59,964 nucleotides of DNA from Bordetella parapertussis (GTDB taxonomy: Bacteria; Pseudomonadota; Gammaproteobacteria; Burkholderiales; SG8-41). The notes under the pieces were generated by a model. It saw nothing but the letters and a program-made list of their open reading frames with translations. It was not told where the DNA came from and did not search any database. Location of the stretch: positions 1-59,964 of the forward strand of contig CAMCYP010000020.1 in NCBI GenBank assembly GCA_945885345.1, written 5' to 3'. A program made the translations under genes and the position numbers. Of this stretch, positions 1-10,216 are shown one piece after another. Numbering within the stretch: position 1 is the stretch's first letter; each line of letters opens with the position of its first letter.

Positions 1-690
1 ACGCGTACGAAAGAGGGCAAAGGTGCGAGCCGCCGCCTGCGTACGACGGGACGCGTTCCCGGCGTGATTTATGGCGCCGGCAAGGACGCGCAAAGTGTCG
101 AGTTTGACCACAAGGCGCTGCTGCGCCACCTGAAACTGGAAGCGTTTCATTCGTCGATTCTCGACATGACGCTGGACGGTGCCAAAGACCGCGTACTGCT
201 GCGCGACTTCCAGATGCATCCCTGGAAAGAACAGGTGCAGCATGTCGATTTCCAGCGCGTTGATCCGAAGAAGAAAATTCACATGGCGGTGCCGCTGCAC
301 TTCATGAATGCCGAGATTTCGCCCGGCGTGAAGGTGGGCAAGGGCGTGGTGCAGCACATCATCAACGAACTCGAGATTCACTGTCTGCCGGATGATCTGC
401 CGGAATACATTGAAGTCGACCTGAAAGACCTCGAACTCGGCCATTCGCTGCACGTGTCCGACCTGGTGTTGCCCAAGGGCGTTGAGGCATTGCCCAAGGT
501 GAAGGCCGACAATGCGTCGGTGGTCACGGTGCAGGTGCCGAAAGAAGCGGCGGTTGAAGAAGTGGTGGCCGCGCCGGTTACCGAAATTACGGCCCAGGCG
601 CCGGAAGCTGCAGCGGGTGCCGCCGCCGGTGGCGACAAGAAGGATGGCGACAAGAAAGACGGCGAAAAGAAACCGGCCGAGAAGAAGTAA
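1..690 (+). CDS. rplY: 50S ribosomal protein L25 (Ctc/TL5 long form), 5' end missing
   Basis: This is the L25 protein of the large ribosomal subunit, which binds 5S rRNA at the central protuberance. The reading frame is already open at base 1 (KGASRRLR then GRVPGVIYG, the conserved L25 N-terminal core), so the true start lies outside the window. The GTG at 64 is an internal Val codon. After the L25 core comes the long-form C-terminal beta domain (about 100 residues). The protein ends in an Ala-rich linker and a lysine/aspartate tail (KKDGDKKDGEKK), typical of the longer Ctc form. A strong terminator follows at 734. The neighbours pth and ychF are the usual ones in betaproteobacteria. Confidence 0.96.
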   Translation, partial: TRTKEGKGASRRLRTTGRVPGVIYGAGKDAQSVEFDHKALLRHLKLEAFHSSILDMTLDGAKDRVLLRDFQMHPWKEQVQHVDFQRVDPKKKIHMAVPLHFMNAEISPGVKVGKGVVQHIINELEIHCLPDDLPEYIEVDLKDLELGHSLHVSDLVLPKGVEALPKVKADNASVVTVQVPKEAAVEEVVAAPVTEITAQAPEAAAGAAAGGDKKDGDKKDGEKKPAEKK

Positions 691-733
691 TACTGCGATG
701 CGCCGGCCGCTTGCGGCTGGTGCGATCGAACGG

Positions 734-770
734 CGCCCGCCAGAGCTCCTTATGCTGGCGGGCGTTTTTA
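734..770 (+). terminator. Rho-independent terminator after rplY
   Basis: A perfect 10-bp stem (cgcccgccag at 734-743, ctggcgggcg at 755-764) with an 11-nt loop is followed directly by a run of five T. It should end the rplY transcript before pth. Confidence 0.9.
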
Positions 771-772
771 TT

Positions 773-798
773 AAAAATATAATAAAAACAATGGGTTA
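773..798 (-). repeat. AT-rich intergenic repeat, copy A
   Basis: In the minus orientation it reads TAACCCATTGTTTTTATTATAT, close to sequences at 30814, 37572, 48503 and, more weakly, 22856. All copies are intergenic and stand out against GC-rich surroundings. Whether it is a binding site, promoter element or repeat family is unknown. Confidence 0.45.
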
Positions 799-858
799 AT
801 GTATTATCCCGGTTCTGGAGCGAAGCGCGGGAATAAACCACGTAAATAAGCGGAAATC

Positions 859-1467
859 ATGAAACTGGTCGTCGGATTGGGAAATCCGGGAAAAAAATAC
901 ACAGCCACGCGGCATAACGCGGGTTTCTGGTGGATCGATGCGCTGGCGCGATCGGTCGGGACCGAGTGCCGGCACGAGGCACGTTTTCATGGCGAAGTGG
1001 CGAAAATCTCCGGCGCCACGGGCGACAGTGGTACGGGCGACATCTGGCTGCTGAAGCCGGCAACCTATATGAATGAGTCTGGCCGCGCCGTCGGCGCGCT
1101 CGCGGATTTTTTCAAGATCGAGGCCGCGGACATCCTGATCGTGCACGATGAACTCGATCTTGCGCCGGGCGTGGTCAAGCTGAAATTCGGCGGCAGCGCT
1201 TCCGGCAATGGCGTGCGCAGCGTGGCCGCCCGCCTTGGCACCAAGGATTTCTGGCGGCTGCGCATCGGCATTGGGCACCCGCGCGAACTCGCGGCGAGCG
1301 AGCAGGAAGTGGTTGATTACGTGCTCCATGCGCCGCGTGTCGAGGAACAGCGCGCCATCGATGAAGCGCTGTCCCGTGCCCACGACGTGTGGCCGCTGAT
1401 TGCCGCCAACGACATGCAGGCTGCAATGCTGCGACTGCATACCAAAACCGCGGACGGCGCGGCATGA
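859..1467 (+). CDS. pth: Peptidyl-tRNA hydrolase
   Basis: Cytoplasmic esterase that releases tRNA from peptidyl-tRNA dropped by the ribosome. The 202-residue protein has the full family pattern: N-terminal [11 protein letters not shown], the catalytic His in TRHNAGF, the substrate-binding Asn in [10 protein letters not shown] and the catalytic Asp in IVHDELDL. The length is normal for bacterial Pth. It lies between rplY and ychF, the conserved order, and the ATG at 859 matches the usual N-terminus. Nothing unusual is seen. It stops 55 bases before ychF. Confidence 0.97.
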   Translation: MKLVVGLGNPGKKYTATRHNAGFWWIDALARSVGTECRHEARFHGEVAKISGATGDSGTGDIWLLKPATYMNESGRAVGALADFFKIEAADILIVHDELDLAPGVVKLKFGGSASGNGVRSVAARLGTKDFWRLRIGIGHPRELAASEQEVVDYVLHAPRVEEQRAIDEALSRAHDVWPLIAANDMQAAMLRLHTKTADGAA

Positions 1468-1522
1468 CCGTCTCTGCTGTTCATTACGCTTTTTTTCATT
1501 TTCTTTTTACGGCTCACACATC

Positions 1523-2617
1523 ATGGCATTGAAATGCGGCATCGTCGGCCTGCCCAACGTCGGCAAATCCACCCTGTTCAACGCGCTGACCAAGGCCGGC
1601 ATTGCGGCGGAGAACTACCCGTTCTGCACCATCGAGCCCAACGTCGGCATCGTCGAAGTTCCGGATCCACGACTGGACACGCTGGCTGCGTTGCAAAAAC
1701 CCGAAAAGGTATTGCCGGCCACGGTGGAGTTCGTCGACATCGCCGGTCTGGTGGCGGGCGCATCCAAGGGCGAAGGGCTGGGCAACCAGTTCCTCGCCAA
1801 CATCCGCGAGACCGATGCCATTGCGCATGTGGTGCGCTGCTTTGAGGACGAAAACGTGGTACACGTCGCCGGCCGCATCAATCCGCTGGACGACATCGAA
1901 ATCATCAACACCGAACTGGCACTGGCCGACCTGACGGCGGTCGAGCGCCAGCTTGCGAAATCGGTGAAGCTGGCCAAGTCCGGTACGGACAAGGAAGCCA
2001 CACGCATGGTGGCGGTGCTGGAAAAATGCCAGGCGACGCTCAACGAGGCACGGCCGGTGCGTGCGCTGGATCTGTCGCCGGAAGAGCAGGTGGTGTTGAA
2101 GCCGCTGTGCCTGATCACCGCCAAGCCGACGATGTATGTCGCAAATGTGCGCGAAGGCGGATTCGAGGGTAATCCGCACCTGGATGCGGTGCTGGCGCTG
2201 GCGGCGCGGGAAAAAGCGCCGGTGGTGGCGGTGTGCGCCGCGATCGAGGCCGAAATTGGCGACATGAGCGATGAAGACAAGGCCATTTTCCTCGCTGACA
2301 TGGGCATGAAAGAGCCAGGCCTCAACCGCGTCATCAGTGCTGGTTACACGTTGCTCGGACTGCAGACCTATTTCACCGTCGGCCCGAAAGAGGTGCGCGC
2401 CTGGACCATTCACCGCGGTGACACCGCGCCACAGGCGGCGGGGGCAATCCACACCGATTTTGAAAAGGGCTTCATTCGCGCGGAAGTGATCGCATACGAC
2501 GATTACATTGCCGCCAAGGGTGAGCAGGGCGCGAAGGAGGCCGGGAAAATGCGCCTTGAGGGCAAGGACTACATCGTCAAGGATGGCGATGTGATGCATT
2601 TCCGCTTCAACGTCTGA
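1523..2617 (+). CDS. ychF: Redox-regulated ATPase YchF (Obg-family)
   Basis: Universally conserved OLA1/YchF P-loop protein that prefers ATP over GTP and associates with ribosomes. It has 364 residues. The G1 loop GLPNVGKST is at residues 9-17, followed by [10 protein letters not shown] (switch I) and [17 protein letters not shown] (G3/switch II). NVRE stands where canonical GTPases have NKxD, which is the known reason for ATP use. The last roughly 85 residues form the TGS domain (ending [13 protein letters not shown]). The start at ATG 1523 gives [11 protein letters not shown], the standard N-terminus. An upstream in-frame extension to 1400 lies inside pth and is not credible. Confidence 0.97.
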   Translation: MALKCGIVGLPNVGKSTLFNALTKAGIAAENYPFCTIEPNVGIVEVPDPRLDTLAALQKPEKVLPATVEFVDIAGLVAGASKGEGLGNQFLANIRETDAIAHVVRCFEDENVVHVAGRINPLDDIEIINTELALADLTAVERQLAKSVKLAKSGTDKEATRMVAVLEKCQATLNEARPVRALDLSPEEQVVLKPLCLITAKPTMYVANVREGGFEGNPHLDAVLALAAREKAPVVAVCAAIEAEIGDMSDEDKAIFLADMGMKEPGLNRVISAGYTLLGLQTYFTVGPKEVRAWTIHRGDTAPQAAGAIHTDFEKGFIRAEVIAYDDYIAAKGEQGAKEAGKMRLEGKDYIVKDGDVMHFRFNV

Positions 2618-2683
2618 TTGCCGGCTGCGCTGCCTGCCAAAAAGTTCACATTGTCGACGGCGACATTGATGTCCCGGGCTGCT

Positions 2684-2711
2684 TTTTTGCCCTGGACTTA
2701 AGGTCTATACT
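2684..2711 (+). promoter_or_regulatory. Possible sigma-70 promoter of the ankyrin lipoprotein gene
   Basis: A good -10 hexamer, TATACT (2706-2711), lies 37 bases before the start codon. The best -35 at normal spacing is the poor TTTTTG (2684-2689, 16-bp spacer). The call rests mainly on the -10. Confidence 0.35.
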
Positions 2712-2747
2712 CCTTCGCATTGCAAGGCTGGCAATGAGGAGGCAAGG

Positions 2748-3545
2748 ATGCGCAATTTCTTCGGTCTGGCGCGCTTGATGCGCGTATTCGGCGGTGTGGC
2801 AGCCGTACTGGCAATCAGCGGCTGTGCGGGGATCGGCGGTGATTACCGCTCTGGCCTGGATGCCGAAACCATCATCAACGCCATCGAACAGGACGACACA
2901 TCGTCGTTGCGGGCGATGGTCAGTCGCGGCGTAATCAGCATCAACCAACGGCTGCCTGCGCCCGGTTATTCCGGCGGCGCACCATTGATTGCACTGGCGG
3001 CACGCGCCGGATCGATCGAAACCTTGCGTTACCTGATTGGCGCCGGTGCGGATATCAATGCCAGCACTCCGGTCAATGAAACGCCGCTGATGCTGGCGGC
3101 GTATTTCCGTGGTGACGATGCCAATGCTTCAGTCGACCGGCATGATGCGGCAGTGCGCCTGCTGGTTGAATCGGGCGCCAGTCTCGAGAATGTGCCGAAC
3201 AATTACACCCCGCTGGCGTATGCCGCGTACAACAACCGGCAGCGCGCCCTGCGTTACCTGATCGAACGCGGTGCACGCCTCGATGCAGACGCCAATGGTG
3301 GTGCGGTGTATGTCAATACGCCGTTGATGATGGCCGCGATGCAGGGACATCGCGAGGTGGTGCGCGTGCTGTTGCTGGCCGGCGCCGACCCGCTGATCCG
3401 CGTGCGCAATGGCCATACTGCCCGTGAATTTGCTGTGAAGTACAACCAATCGCATGTCGAGCCCTTGCTGGCTTGCGCAGAAAGTCTGCCGCCGGGTATG
3501 CGTTATGCCCAGCAATGCGAAGGCCGTGTCGCTGTGACGCGTTAA
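2748..3545 (+). CDS. Ankyrin-repeat lipoprotein
   Basis: The protein has 265 residues. An N-terminal hydrophobic segment (about residues 9-24) ends in a lipobox-like AISGCAG, so it is probably lipidated and anchored in the envelope. The rest consists of about four to five ankyrin repeats (patterns such as GGAPLIALAARAGSIETLRYLI, TPLAYAAYNNRQRALRYLIERGA and TPLMMAAMQGHREVVRVLLLAGADP), which serve protein-protein binding. A strong ribosome binding site (gaggaggcaagg) precedes ATG 2748. It is monocistronic and converges with the TonB receptor gene. The partner is unknown. The fold call is firm, the cellular role is not. Confidence 0.85.
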   Translation: MRNFFGLARLMRVFGGVAAVLAISGCAGIGGDYRSGLDAETIINAIEQDDTSSLRAMVSRGVISINQRLPAPGYSGGAPLIALAARAGSIETLRYLIGAGADINASTPVNETPLMLAAYFRGDDANASVDRHDAAVRLLVESGASLENVPNNYTPLAYAAYNNRQRALRYLIERGARLDADANGGAVYVNTPLMMAAMQGHREVVRVLLLAGADPLIRVRNGHTAREFAVKYNQSHVEPLLACAESLPPGMRYAQQCEGRVAVTR

Positions 3546-3566
3546 TCGATTCGGGGAAAACCCGGA

Positions 3567-5660
3567 TCAGAAATCGGCACGCAGCGTCAGGCGCAGAGTG
3601 CGTGGTAATGCGGGATGGGTGTGCACATCGGCTACCGGCCCTGCTTCTCCCCGCAGCTGCGATTCATAAAAATAATCGATATCGCTGACCTTGCGGTCGA
3701 AGAGGTTGATCACGTCCAGCGCCAGCAACAGGCGTTTTTCCGGACGCCACCCCAGTTTCAGGTTGATGGTGGTGGAGGATGCCGATTGCACCGACTGGTC
3801 TTCGGTGAGCGGGCGCGGTCCGAAATAACGCAGGCGCAATTCGGCAAAACGATCCGCCATGCCCTGCATGCCGATCCCGATCGAAGCGGTGCGGCCGACT
3901 GCGCCGGGAATGCGGTCTCCCGCGGGATCAAAGTTGGTAAACCGCGCCCGCGCCCAGGCGAAATCGCCGTCCACCACCCAGCCCTTTGCCGGCGCCCACA
4001 TGTTTGACCATTCCACCCCCGTGCGGCGGCTCGGCCGGCCGGCTTCGGTGGTGCCGGCATCGCCGATAAACAGCAATTCGGAAGCGAGGTCGAGCTGCCA
4101 CAGGGCGAGGGCGCTGATCCAGTTTGGCAGCGGTTGCGTGCGCAGCCCGACCTCGCGGCCTTTGGCGCGCGCCAGTGGCGTGACCGGATTTACTGTGGTG
4201 CCGAATGCGGGATCACGCGGATCCGGGTTGACTGTGGTGGTGACACCGCGCGCGTCGTTGCTGTGGAAGCCATAACCGAGGTTGGCGTAAATCTCGGTCC
4301 TGGCTGTCGGCGCATAGATCAGCGAAAACTTGGGGCTGGCGATGTGATCGCTGCTGCGACCTGAGTTGGCCGGTGTATCGCTCGCGACGTCGAAGCGGTA
4401 GGCGTCGGCGCGCAATCCGATGATTGAACGCAGCTGTTCGGTCCAGCGCAACGTGTTCTCCACATGGATGCCCACGCTGTCTTCATCGATGTTGTCCTGG
4501 CGGATGGTAGCGTATCGCGCGCGCGACGAACTCAGGAAGAGGCCGACGGGGCGGATGCGGTCGCGACGGGACTCGATACCGAACTGGGTTTCTGACGGGA
4601 GGCCGAACAAACTGCCGTATAGGGCATGGCTGGCGGCAAAGCCATAGGTAGTGCGCCGGTCGGCCTGTTCGAACTGGTCGCCGTTGACCGGGTCGGTGAA
4701 ATAAGTGAAATTCGAAAACAGGTTCAAGCGGTAACTTGACCAGTAGATCGTTGCCCGCGTGGCACTGCCTTCGTCGGATCTGGCCCAGGTGCCGGTGGCG
4801 ATGGTGCGTGCTGTCGAACCGCCATCCGAGGCATCAATGGTGCCGAAACGCGAAACCAGGCCCTGGTTGATGGCCCGCTGCGGAATCTGGTCGGTCGAGT
4901 TCCAGCGCGAGCGATAACTCAAGCCGGATAGCGACCAGCCGTTGGCTTCGCTGCCCTGCGAATAACGCAACACGCCGTTGACCCGGTTGTAATCTTCGGG
5001 CGCGACCCATGGCCCGTCGTTGCCGTTCCATTCCAGTGCGTAGAGCAGATTGCCGTCTGCGAATGCCGGCGAGCCCGCGAGCAGGGTGCGGCGATAACCG
5101 TCGTTGCCGATGGAGGCACTGGCCAGGGGCTGTTCCAGGCGCCGGCGGTATTCGATGCGCGCCGAGCCTGCCGCGGAGAAGTCACCATCATCGGCGCGGT
5201 ACGGACCTTTGCGGTATTCGATGCGATCGACCAGTTCCGGGATCAGGAAATTGAGATCAAGGTAACCCTGCCCGTGGGCATGGCTGCGGAAATTGAGCGG
5301 CATGCCGAGCAGCGACACCGCGAAATCGGTGCCGTGGTCGAGGTTGAAGCCGCGCATGAAATACTGATTGGCCTTGCCGGAGCCGCTGTGCTGGGTGACG
5401 ATCATGCCAGGGATTGTTTCCAGTACTTCCGCCGGCCGTTCCATGGGGCGGTTTTCCAGACGCTGGTGGCTGACGATGCCTTCGGTGGCTGCCGCGGCGC
5501 GGCCGAGCATGTCTTCCCGGCTGGCGCGGACTTCTACAGCATCAAGTTCGACCATCTCTGCGGCAAGTGCAGGTGCCGTGGCGAGCAGCAGCGCACAGCA
5601 TGTGCTGTGAAGAGACGAACGAACGAGAGATTGGTGGTACGGAACCTGCGGTGGAGTCAC
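3567..5660 (-). CDS. TonB-dependent outer-membrane receptor, probably for nickel or a metal chelate
   Basis: The 697-residue receptor has a signal peptide (cleavage near ALA-AE, residues 33-34), then a TonB-box-like VELDAVEVRAS. A plug domain follows (GMIVTQHSGSGKANQYFMRGFNLDHGTDF), then a 22-strand-type barrel ending in the C-terminal aromatic strand LRLTLRADF. It is the last gene of the urt-ure-hupE series, starting with GTG 4 bases after hupE. Its position beside a HupE/UreJ permease and urease suggests energised uptake of nickel across the outer membrane, which is inference from context. The plug is His-containing (NFRSHAHGQGY), compatible with a metal ligand role. The alternative is a siderophore receptor. 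Confidence 0.88.
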   Translation of the reverse strand: MTPPQVPYHQSLVRSSLHSTCCALLLATAPALAAEMVELDAVEVRASREDMLGRAAAATEGIVSHQRLENRPMERPAEVLETIPGMIVTQHSGSGKANQYFMRGFNLDHGTDFAVSLLGMPLNFRSHAHGQGYLDLNFLIPELVDRIEYRKGPYRADDGDFSAAGSARIEYRRRLEQPLASASIGNDGYRRTLLAGSPAFADGNLLYALEWNGNDGPWVAPEDYNRVNGVLRYSQGSEANGWSLSGLSYRSRWNSTDQIPQRAINQGLVSRFGTIDASDGGSTARTIATGTWARSDEGSATRATIYWSSYRLNLFSNFTYFTDPVNGDQFEQADRRTTYGFAASHALYGSLFGLPSETQFGIESRRDRIRPVGLFLSSSRARYATIRQDNIDEDSVGIHVENTLRWTEQLRSIIGLRADAYRFDVASDTPANSGRSSDHIASPKFSLIYAPTARTEIYANLGYGFHSNDARGVTTTVNPDPRDPAFGTTVNPVTPLARAKGREVGLRTQPLPNWISALALWQLDLASELLFIGDAGTTEAGRPSRRTGVEWSNMWAPAKGWVVDGDFAWARARFTNFDPAGDRIPGAVGRTASIGIGMQGMADRFAELRLRYFGPRPLTEDQSVQSASSTTINLKLGWRPEKRLLLALDVINLFDRKVSDIDYFYESQLRGEAGPVADVHTHPALPRTLRLTLRADF

Positions 5661-5664
5661 CCCA

Positions 5665-6252
5665 TCAGATTACCGTGCTGACTATCATCCAGCAACCGGC
5701 TATTGCGATGGGCGCACCGGCCCACCGTGCCGCAGGATGCATCCGCAGACCGCCAACGAGACCCAGTAGATGCAGCAGACCTGTAGCCAGCGCGAAACCT
5801 GCGGCATAAGGCAGCGCACCAGCCATTGCCGGCAATTCGGTGCCATGCGCTACACCGTGGAACAGTGCAAATGCAGCGACCAGCAGTACACCGGTTGTGT
5901 GCAGACGGATGCGCAGTACGACCAGCAGGCCCAGCGCCAGTACTGACGCGGCGATCACCGGTTCCAGCAAGGGCAGCGTCAGTCCGGCGAATCCCAGCGC
6001 GCCGCCGGCGAGCATCGCAGTGACGAAGGCCAGTGGTATCGCCCATAACCGGCGTCCGCCGAACTGCGCAGCCCACAAACCGACGGCCACCATCGCCAGC
6101 AGGTGGTCGAAACCGGCAAAAGGATGGACGAAGCCCGCGGTGAATCCGGCGCCGATGGGGTGGAAGGGATGGGCTGCCGCACTGCCGCTGATGGTTAGCA
6201 TCAGAGCGGTGAAGGCGATGCGGGCAGGTGCGCGAAATTTCATGGCGGTCAC
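5665..6252 (-). CDS. hupE: HupE/UreJ family nickel permease
   Basis: Inner-membrane protein of 195 residues with a cleavable-looking N-terminal signal (ends SGSAAAHP) and about six membrane helices. The family signature HPFAGFDHLLAMVAVGLWA is intact, and a second metal-type motif, FHGVAHGTELP, is present. HupE/UreJ proteins carry nickel (or cobalt) into the cytoplasm and are found in urease and hydrogenase clusters. Here it follows ureG by 33 bases and precedes the TonB receptor by 4, so outer- and inner-membrane steps of nickel uptake appear co-transcribed with the nickel enzyme. Confidence 0.93.
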   Translation of the reverse strand: MTAMKFRAPARIAFTALMLTISGSAAAHPFHPIGAGFTAGFVHPFAGFDHLLAMVAVGLWAAQFGGRRLWAIPLAFVTAMLAGGALGFAGLTLPLLEPVIAASVLALGLLVVLRIRLHTTGVLLVAAFALFHGVAHGTELPAMAGALPYAAGFALATGLLHLLGLVGGLRMHPAARWAGAPIAIAGCWMIVSTVI

Positions 6253-6285
6253 TCCGGTGATGAAGGGTGATGAATCGGTGATCGA

Positions 6286-6912
6286 TTACGACGCGGGCGG
6301 CAGGCCTTCGCGCTCGATGAACGAGACGATGGTTTCCAGCCCGTGTCCGGTTTTGAGATTAGTAAAGACGAAAGGCCGCTGCCCGCGCATTTTTTTGGCG
6401 TCGCGGTCCATCACTTCCAGCGATGCGCCGACCATCGGTGCAAGGTCGATCTTGTTGATCACCAGCAAATCGCTTTTGGTGATACCCGGTCCGCCTTTGC
6501 GCGGAATCTTGTCGCCAGCGGCAACGTCGATTACGTACAAGGTGAGATCAGATAATTCCGGACTGAAGGTCGCGGCGAGGTTATCGCCACCGGATTCGAT
6601 GATGATCAGGTCGAGGTTGGCGAAACGCTGGTTCAAGCGGGCCACCGCTTCGAGATTGATCGAGGCGTCTTCGCGAATTGCCGTATGCGGGCAGCCGCCG
6701 GTTTCGACACCGATGATGCGCTCGGGCACCAGCGCTTCGTTGCGCACCAGGAACTGCGCGTCTTCTTCGGTGTAGATGTCGTTGGTGACCACTGCGATGT
6801 TGTATTTGTCGCGCAGCGTCCGGCACAGCAGCAGCGTCAGTGCGGTTTTGCCCGAACCGACGGGGCCGCCGATACCGATGCGCAGGGGTTGTGTGGATGA
6901 ATTATTTTTCAT
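6286..6912 (-). CDS. ureG: Urease accessory GTPase UreG
   Basis: SIMIBI-class GTPase that delivers nickel to apo-urease with UreD, UreF and UreE. The 208-residue protein contains the P-loop GGPVGSGKT (residues 10-19), the nickel-binding CPH motif in [14 protein letters not shown] and the [15 protein letters not shown] segment. NKxD is present as VINKIDLAP. Length and motifs are normal. It is in the urease unit, 12 bases after ureF. Confidence 0.97.
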   Translation of the reverse strand: MKNNSSTQPLRIGIGGPVGSGKTALTLLLCRTLRDKYNIAVVTNDIYTEEDAQFLVRNEALVPERIIGVETGGCPHTAIREDASINLEAVARLNQRFANLDLIIIESGGDNLAATFSPELSDLTLYVIDVAAGDKIPRKGGPGITKSDLLVINKIDLAPMVGASLEVMDRDAKKMRGQRPFVFTNLKTGHGLETIVSFIEREGLPPAS

Positions 6913-6924
6913 ACGTCAGGTTTT

Positions 6925-7608
6925 TCATGATCTGAAGAGCCGGCTGTATTGCGTTTCGTGACGGCTGGAGAACAAGGCCAGCCCCGGAGTGAAATTGCCC
7001 AGCGCGTCGTCGCTGATAGCAGCGATGCGCGTGGCGGTTGCGGGCAGTTGCCCGCCCAGGCGCAGCAGAATTTTCTGGCCGTCGGTCTGGCCCAGCGGCA
7101 CCGCCTTGACTGCCGCCATCACCTGATTCTCCAGCCACGACCACAGGTAAGCGACCAGTGCATCTTCGCGGTCGATCTGCCAGTGTGCAGCGGCGGCAGT
7201 GTAGGCGGAGGGGAAGGCGACTTCGGGAATGTTTCTTAATTCATTGATTTTAAATGATTTTTCTTCAATCACATCACCCAACAGGCGGGTCAGTGAATAA
7301 CCCATTTGCAGGGTTTCAGCGCGCAGTTCGGCGGTTTCGCGGCCGGCGAGGAACCAGTCGTTCCATCGTGTAACGGCGGTGATTTCAGCGGCGCACCATG
7401 CATCATGCAGACGCAGCAGCACCGGGCCTTCCATCTGCGCCATCGACAGTGTGAGCACATCGGCTATCCATTCCCCGGCGCTGTCGGCATCGTGCACGAC
7501 ACCGGCTTCAACGGCAGCTTCCAGGCCTTGCGAATAACTGTAGGCACCCACCGGCAATGCGGGACTCGCCAGTTGCAGCAATCGGGCCAGTTGCATGGCG
7601 TTACTCAT
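6925..7608 (-). CDS. ureF: Urease accessory protein UreF
   Basis: All-helical scaffold (227 residues) that bridges UreD and UreG and gates GTP hydrolysis during nickel insertion. Recognisable segments are [21 protein letters not shown] near the N-terminus and [17 protein letters not shown] in the middle. It overlaps the end of ureE by four bases (ATGA), so the two are translationally coupled. The C-terminal stretch ([10 protein letters not shown]) matches the family end. Confidence 0.95.
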   Translation of the reverse strand: MSNAMQLARLLQLASPALPVGAYSYSQGLEAAVEAGVVHDADSAGEWIADVLTLSMAQMEGPVLLRLHDAWCAAEITAVTRWNDWFLAGRETAELRAETLQMGYSLTRLLGDVIEEKSFKINELRNIPEVAFPSAYTAAAAHWQIDREDALVAYLWSWLENQVMAAVKAVPLGQTDGQKILLRLGGQLPATATRIAAISDDALGNFTPGLALFSSRHETQYSRLFRS

Positions 7609-8114
7609 GATGAGGAGCGCACGCGATCAGTAGTTTGATATTCGTGAATGCGCCCCTGGTGTCCGCCGTCCTCTTCGTGATGGCGATGTCCGCCGCCGTA
7701 CGCGCCGGCTTCCGGTTCGAAGGCCTCCAGCAGCGGCGTCAACTTTGCGCCGAGGCCGCGCAGCATTTCTGCCAGCACGTGATCGGCGGCGAGGCGCAGA
7801 AAACCGTCGCCGACCTGCACCGGCACATGGCGGTTTCCTAGGTGATACGCCGCCTTGGCCAGCGCAGTGGCGTCAGCGCATTCGACATGAATGACCTGCT
7901 CGGATTCGGCGATGACTTCGACGATACGGCCGTCACTGCCCAGCAGATGATCACCGCCGCGCAGGATTTCACCCCGCGGCAGCAGCAGCCACGCATCTTC
8001 ACCGGAAACGAGCGTGGTGCGCAGCCGGCTTTTCTGCCGCAGATCGAATGGCAGTTTCAACTGCTCTGTGGCAGCCGCATGTCCGGCACCGGCCCTGGAT
8101 TTGATTTCAATCAT
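7605..8114 (-). CDS. ureE: Urease accessory nickel metallochaperone UreE
   Basis: Dimeric metallochaperone of 169 residues that passes nickel to UreG. The N-terminal peptide-binding domain (about 1-75) is followed by the metal-binding domain with the conserved [12 protein letters not shown], which holds the interfacial His. The C-terminus is a His-rich tail ([20 protein letters not shown]) that should store extra nickel. It starts at ATG 8114, whose A is the last base of the ureC stop (TGATG), and overlaps ureF by 4 bases. Confidence 0.95.
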   Translation of the reverse strand: MIEIKSRAGAGHAAATEQLKLPFDLRQKSRLRTTLVSGEDAWLLLPRGEILRGGDHLLGSDGRIVEVIAESEQVIHVECADATALAKAAYHLGNRHVPVQVGDGFLRLAADHVLAEMLRGLGAKLTPLLEAFEPEAGAYGGGHRHHEEDGGHQGRIHEYQTTDRVRSSS

Positions 8115-9820
8115 CAGAACAGGAAGTAGCGTTGTGCCATCGGCAGCACCTGTGCCGGTTCGCAGACCAGCAACTCGCCGTCGGCGCGCACCTGGTAGGT
8201 TTCGGGATCGACGTCGATTTTCGGCATCCAGTCGTTGAGCACCATGTCTTTTTTGCCGATCTTGCGCACGTTACGGATCGCTTCCAGCGGACGCGACAGG
8301 CCGAGGTCGGCGATGGCCGGGTTTTTCAGAGCCGCCTGCGATACGAAGGTCATTGAGGTTTTCAGCGCCTTGCCGTAGCTGCCGAACATCGGCCGGTAAT
8401 GCACCGGTTGCGGCGTGGGTATCGAGGCATTGGGATCGCCCATCGCGGCGGCGGCGATCATGCCGCCCTTGATGATCAGCGAGGGTTTGACGCCGAAAAA
8501 CGCCGGTTTCCATACCACCAGGTCGGCGATTTTGCCTTCGGCGACGGAGCCGACGACGTGTGATACGCCATGGGCAATCGCCGGATTGATGGTGTATTTG
8601 GCGATGAAACGTTTGACCCGTGCATTGTCACTGTTTTTCGGGTCCCCCTTCAGGCTGCCGCGCTGCAGTTTCATTTTGTGCGCGGTCTGCCAGGTGCGGA
8701 TGATGACTTCGCCGACACGGCCCATGGCCTGCGAGTCCGAGGACATCATCGAAAACGCACCGAGGTCATGCAGAATGTCTTCGGCGGCGATGGTTTCCTT
8801 GCGGATGCGTGATTCGGCGAAGGCCACGTCCTCGGCGATGGCCGGATCAAGGTGATGGCAGACCATCAGCATGTCGAGGTGTTCAGCGACGGTGTTCACC
8901 GTATACGGCATCGTCGGATTAGTCGATGACGGCAGCACATTGGGTTCGCCGCAGACGCGCATGATGTCCGGAGCATGGCCGCCGCCGGCACCTTCGGTGT
9001 GAAAAGTACAAATGGTGCGGCCCTTCATTGCCGCGACCGAAGTTTCGACGAAGCCCGATTCATTCAGCGTGTCGGTGTGGATCGCTACCTGCACGTCCAT
9101 TTCATCAGCGACGCCGAGGCAGGTGTCGATGGCCGCCGGCGTGGTGCCCCAGTCCTCATGCAGCTTGAGCCCGATGGCGCCGGCTTCGACCTGCTCCCGC
9201 AACGGACCGGGCTGGCTGGCGTTGCCCTTGCCGAAAAATCCGAGATTCATCGGGAAGGCTTCCGCCGTCGACAGCATGGAATGCATATGCCACGGCCCCG
9301 GGGTACAGGTGGTGGCATAGGTGCCGGTCGCCGGCCCGGTACCACCGCCGATCATGGTGGTGACGCCGGACATCAGCGCCTCCTCGATCTGCTGCGGGCA
9401 GATGAAATGGATGTGGGTGTCGATGCCGCCGGCGGTGACGATCATGCCTTCACCGGCGATGATCTCGGTACCGGCGCCGATGGGTATCGTGATGCCGGGC
9501 TGGATATCGGGGTTGCCGGCCTTGCCGATTTTCCAGATGCGGCCGTTCTTGAGGCCGATGTCGGCCTTGACGATACCCCAATGGTCAACGATCAGCGCAT
9601 TGGTGATGACAGTGTCGGCGACCTTGGCCGACATCAGCTGGCTCTGGCCCATGCCGTCACGGATGACCTTGCCGCCGCCGAACTTTACTTCCTCACCGTA
9701 GACCGTGAAGTCTTTTTCGACTTCGATCCATAAATCGGTATCCGCAAGGCGCACGCGGTCGCCGACGGTAGGGCCGAACATTTCGGCATAGGCCTGACGT
9801 GAGATCAGAGCAGGTGGCAT
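8114..9820 (-). CDS. ureC: Urease alpha subunit
   Basis: Catalytic subunit of the nickel urease (urea + H2O to ammonia + carbamate), 568 residues. All active-site residues are present at the expected spacing: His136 and His138 (DTHIHF), carbamylated Lys219 (AIGLKLHED), His248 (AIHTD), His274 (TFHTEG) and Asp362 (MSSDSQAMG), with flap His322/His323. The start is set at ATG 9820 ([18 protein letters not shown]), preceded by a GGGAGGGG binding site. A longer frame to 9868 adds an atypical 16-residue leader. It lies 79 bases after ureB and overlaps ureE by one base. Confidence 0.98.
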   Translation of the reverse strand: MPPALISRQAYAEMFGPTVGDRVRLADTDLWIEVEKDFTVYGEEVKFGGGKVIRDGMGQSQLMSAKVADTVITNALIVDHWGIVKADIGLKNGRIWKIGKAGNPDIQPGITIPIGAGTEIIAGEGMIVTAGGIDTHIHFICPQQIEEALMSGVTTMIGGGTGPATGTYATTCTPGPWHMHSMLSTAEAFPMNLGFFGKGNASQPGPLREQVEAGAIGLKLHEDWGTTPAAIDTCLGVADEMDVQVAIHTDTLNESGFVETSVAAMKGRTICTFHTEGAGGGHAPDIMRVCGEPNVLPSSTNPTMPYTVNTVAEHLDMLMVCHHLDPAIAEDVAFAESRIRKETIAAEDILHDLGAFSMMSSDSQAMGRVGEVIIRTWQTAHKMKLQRGSLKGDPKNSDNARVKRFIAKYTINPAIAHGVSHVVGSVAEGKIADLVVWKPAFFGVKPSLIIKGGMIAAAAMGDPNASIPTPQPVHYRPMFGSYGKALKTSMTFVSQAALKNPAIADLGLSRPLEAIRNVRKIGKKDMVLNDWMPKIDVDPETYQVRADGELLVCEPAQVLPMAQRYFLF

Positions 9821-9899
9821 GGGCCCCTCCCGGAAGATGCGCCCGAGGCCTTCCCATGCCCCCCGCACCCCCCATTGCAGTTAATGGATACGATCGCGG

Positions 9900-10208
9900 T
9901 CATTTGAGTTTCCCCATTACCTTGCCGGCGAATCCGTAGACTTTGCGTCCGCCCGAAAGCTCAACGAGTTCGACGCTACGGGTCTGGCCCGGCTCGAAGC
10001 GTACCGCGGTGCCGGCGGCGATATTCAGGCGATAACCGTAGGCCAGCTGGCGGTCGAAGCGCAGCGCGGCATTGGTTTCGAAAAAATGATAGTGCGAGCC
10101 GACCTGTATCGGCCGGTCGCCGCTGTTGACGATGGACAGCGAGACGGTTTTTCGTCCGACATTGAGCTCAATGTCACCCTTCGCGGTTTTCATTTCGCCA
10201 GGAATCAT
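9900..10208 (-). CDS. ureB: Urease beta subunit
   Basis: Structural subunit of the (alpha-beta-gamma)3 urease, 102 residues. The conserved MIPGEM start, GDIELN, the [13 protein letters not shown] segment and the [14 protein letters not shown] strand are all present. Beta and gamma are separate genes, as in most proteobacteria. It is 8 bases downstream of ureA. Confidence 0.97.
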   Translation of the reverse strand: MIPGEMKTAKGDIELNVGRKTVSLSIVNSGDRPIQVGSHYHFFETNAALRFDRQLAYGYRLNIAAGTAVRFEPGQTRSVELVELSGGRKVYGFAGKVMGKLK

Positions 10209-10216
10209 GAATGGCC

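Noticed and set aside
1514..2599. 361-residue minus-strand ORF opposite ychF
   Set aside because: It is a shadow of the strongly supported ychF frame in GC-rich DNA; it has no family pattern and a His/Arg/Gln-rich composition typical of antisense frames.
3547..3567. Terminator between the ankyrin and TonB receptor genes
   Set aside because: The gattcggg/cccggatc hairpin is short, partly wobble-paired and has no T-tract; too weak to call.
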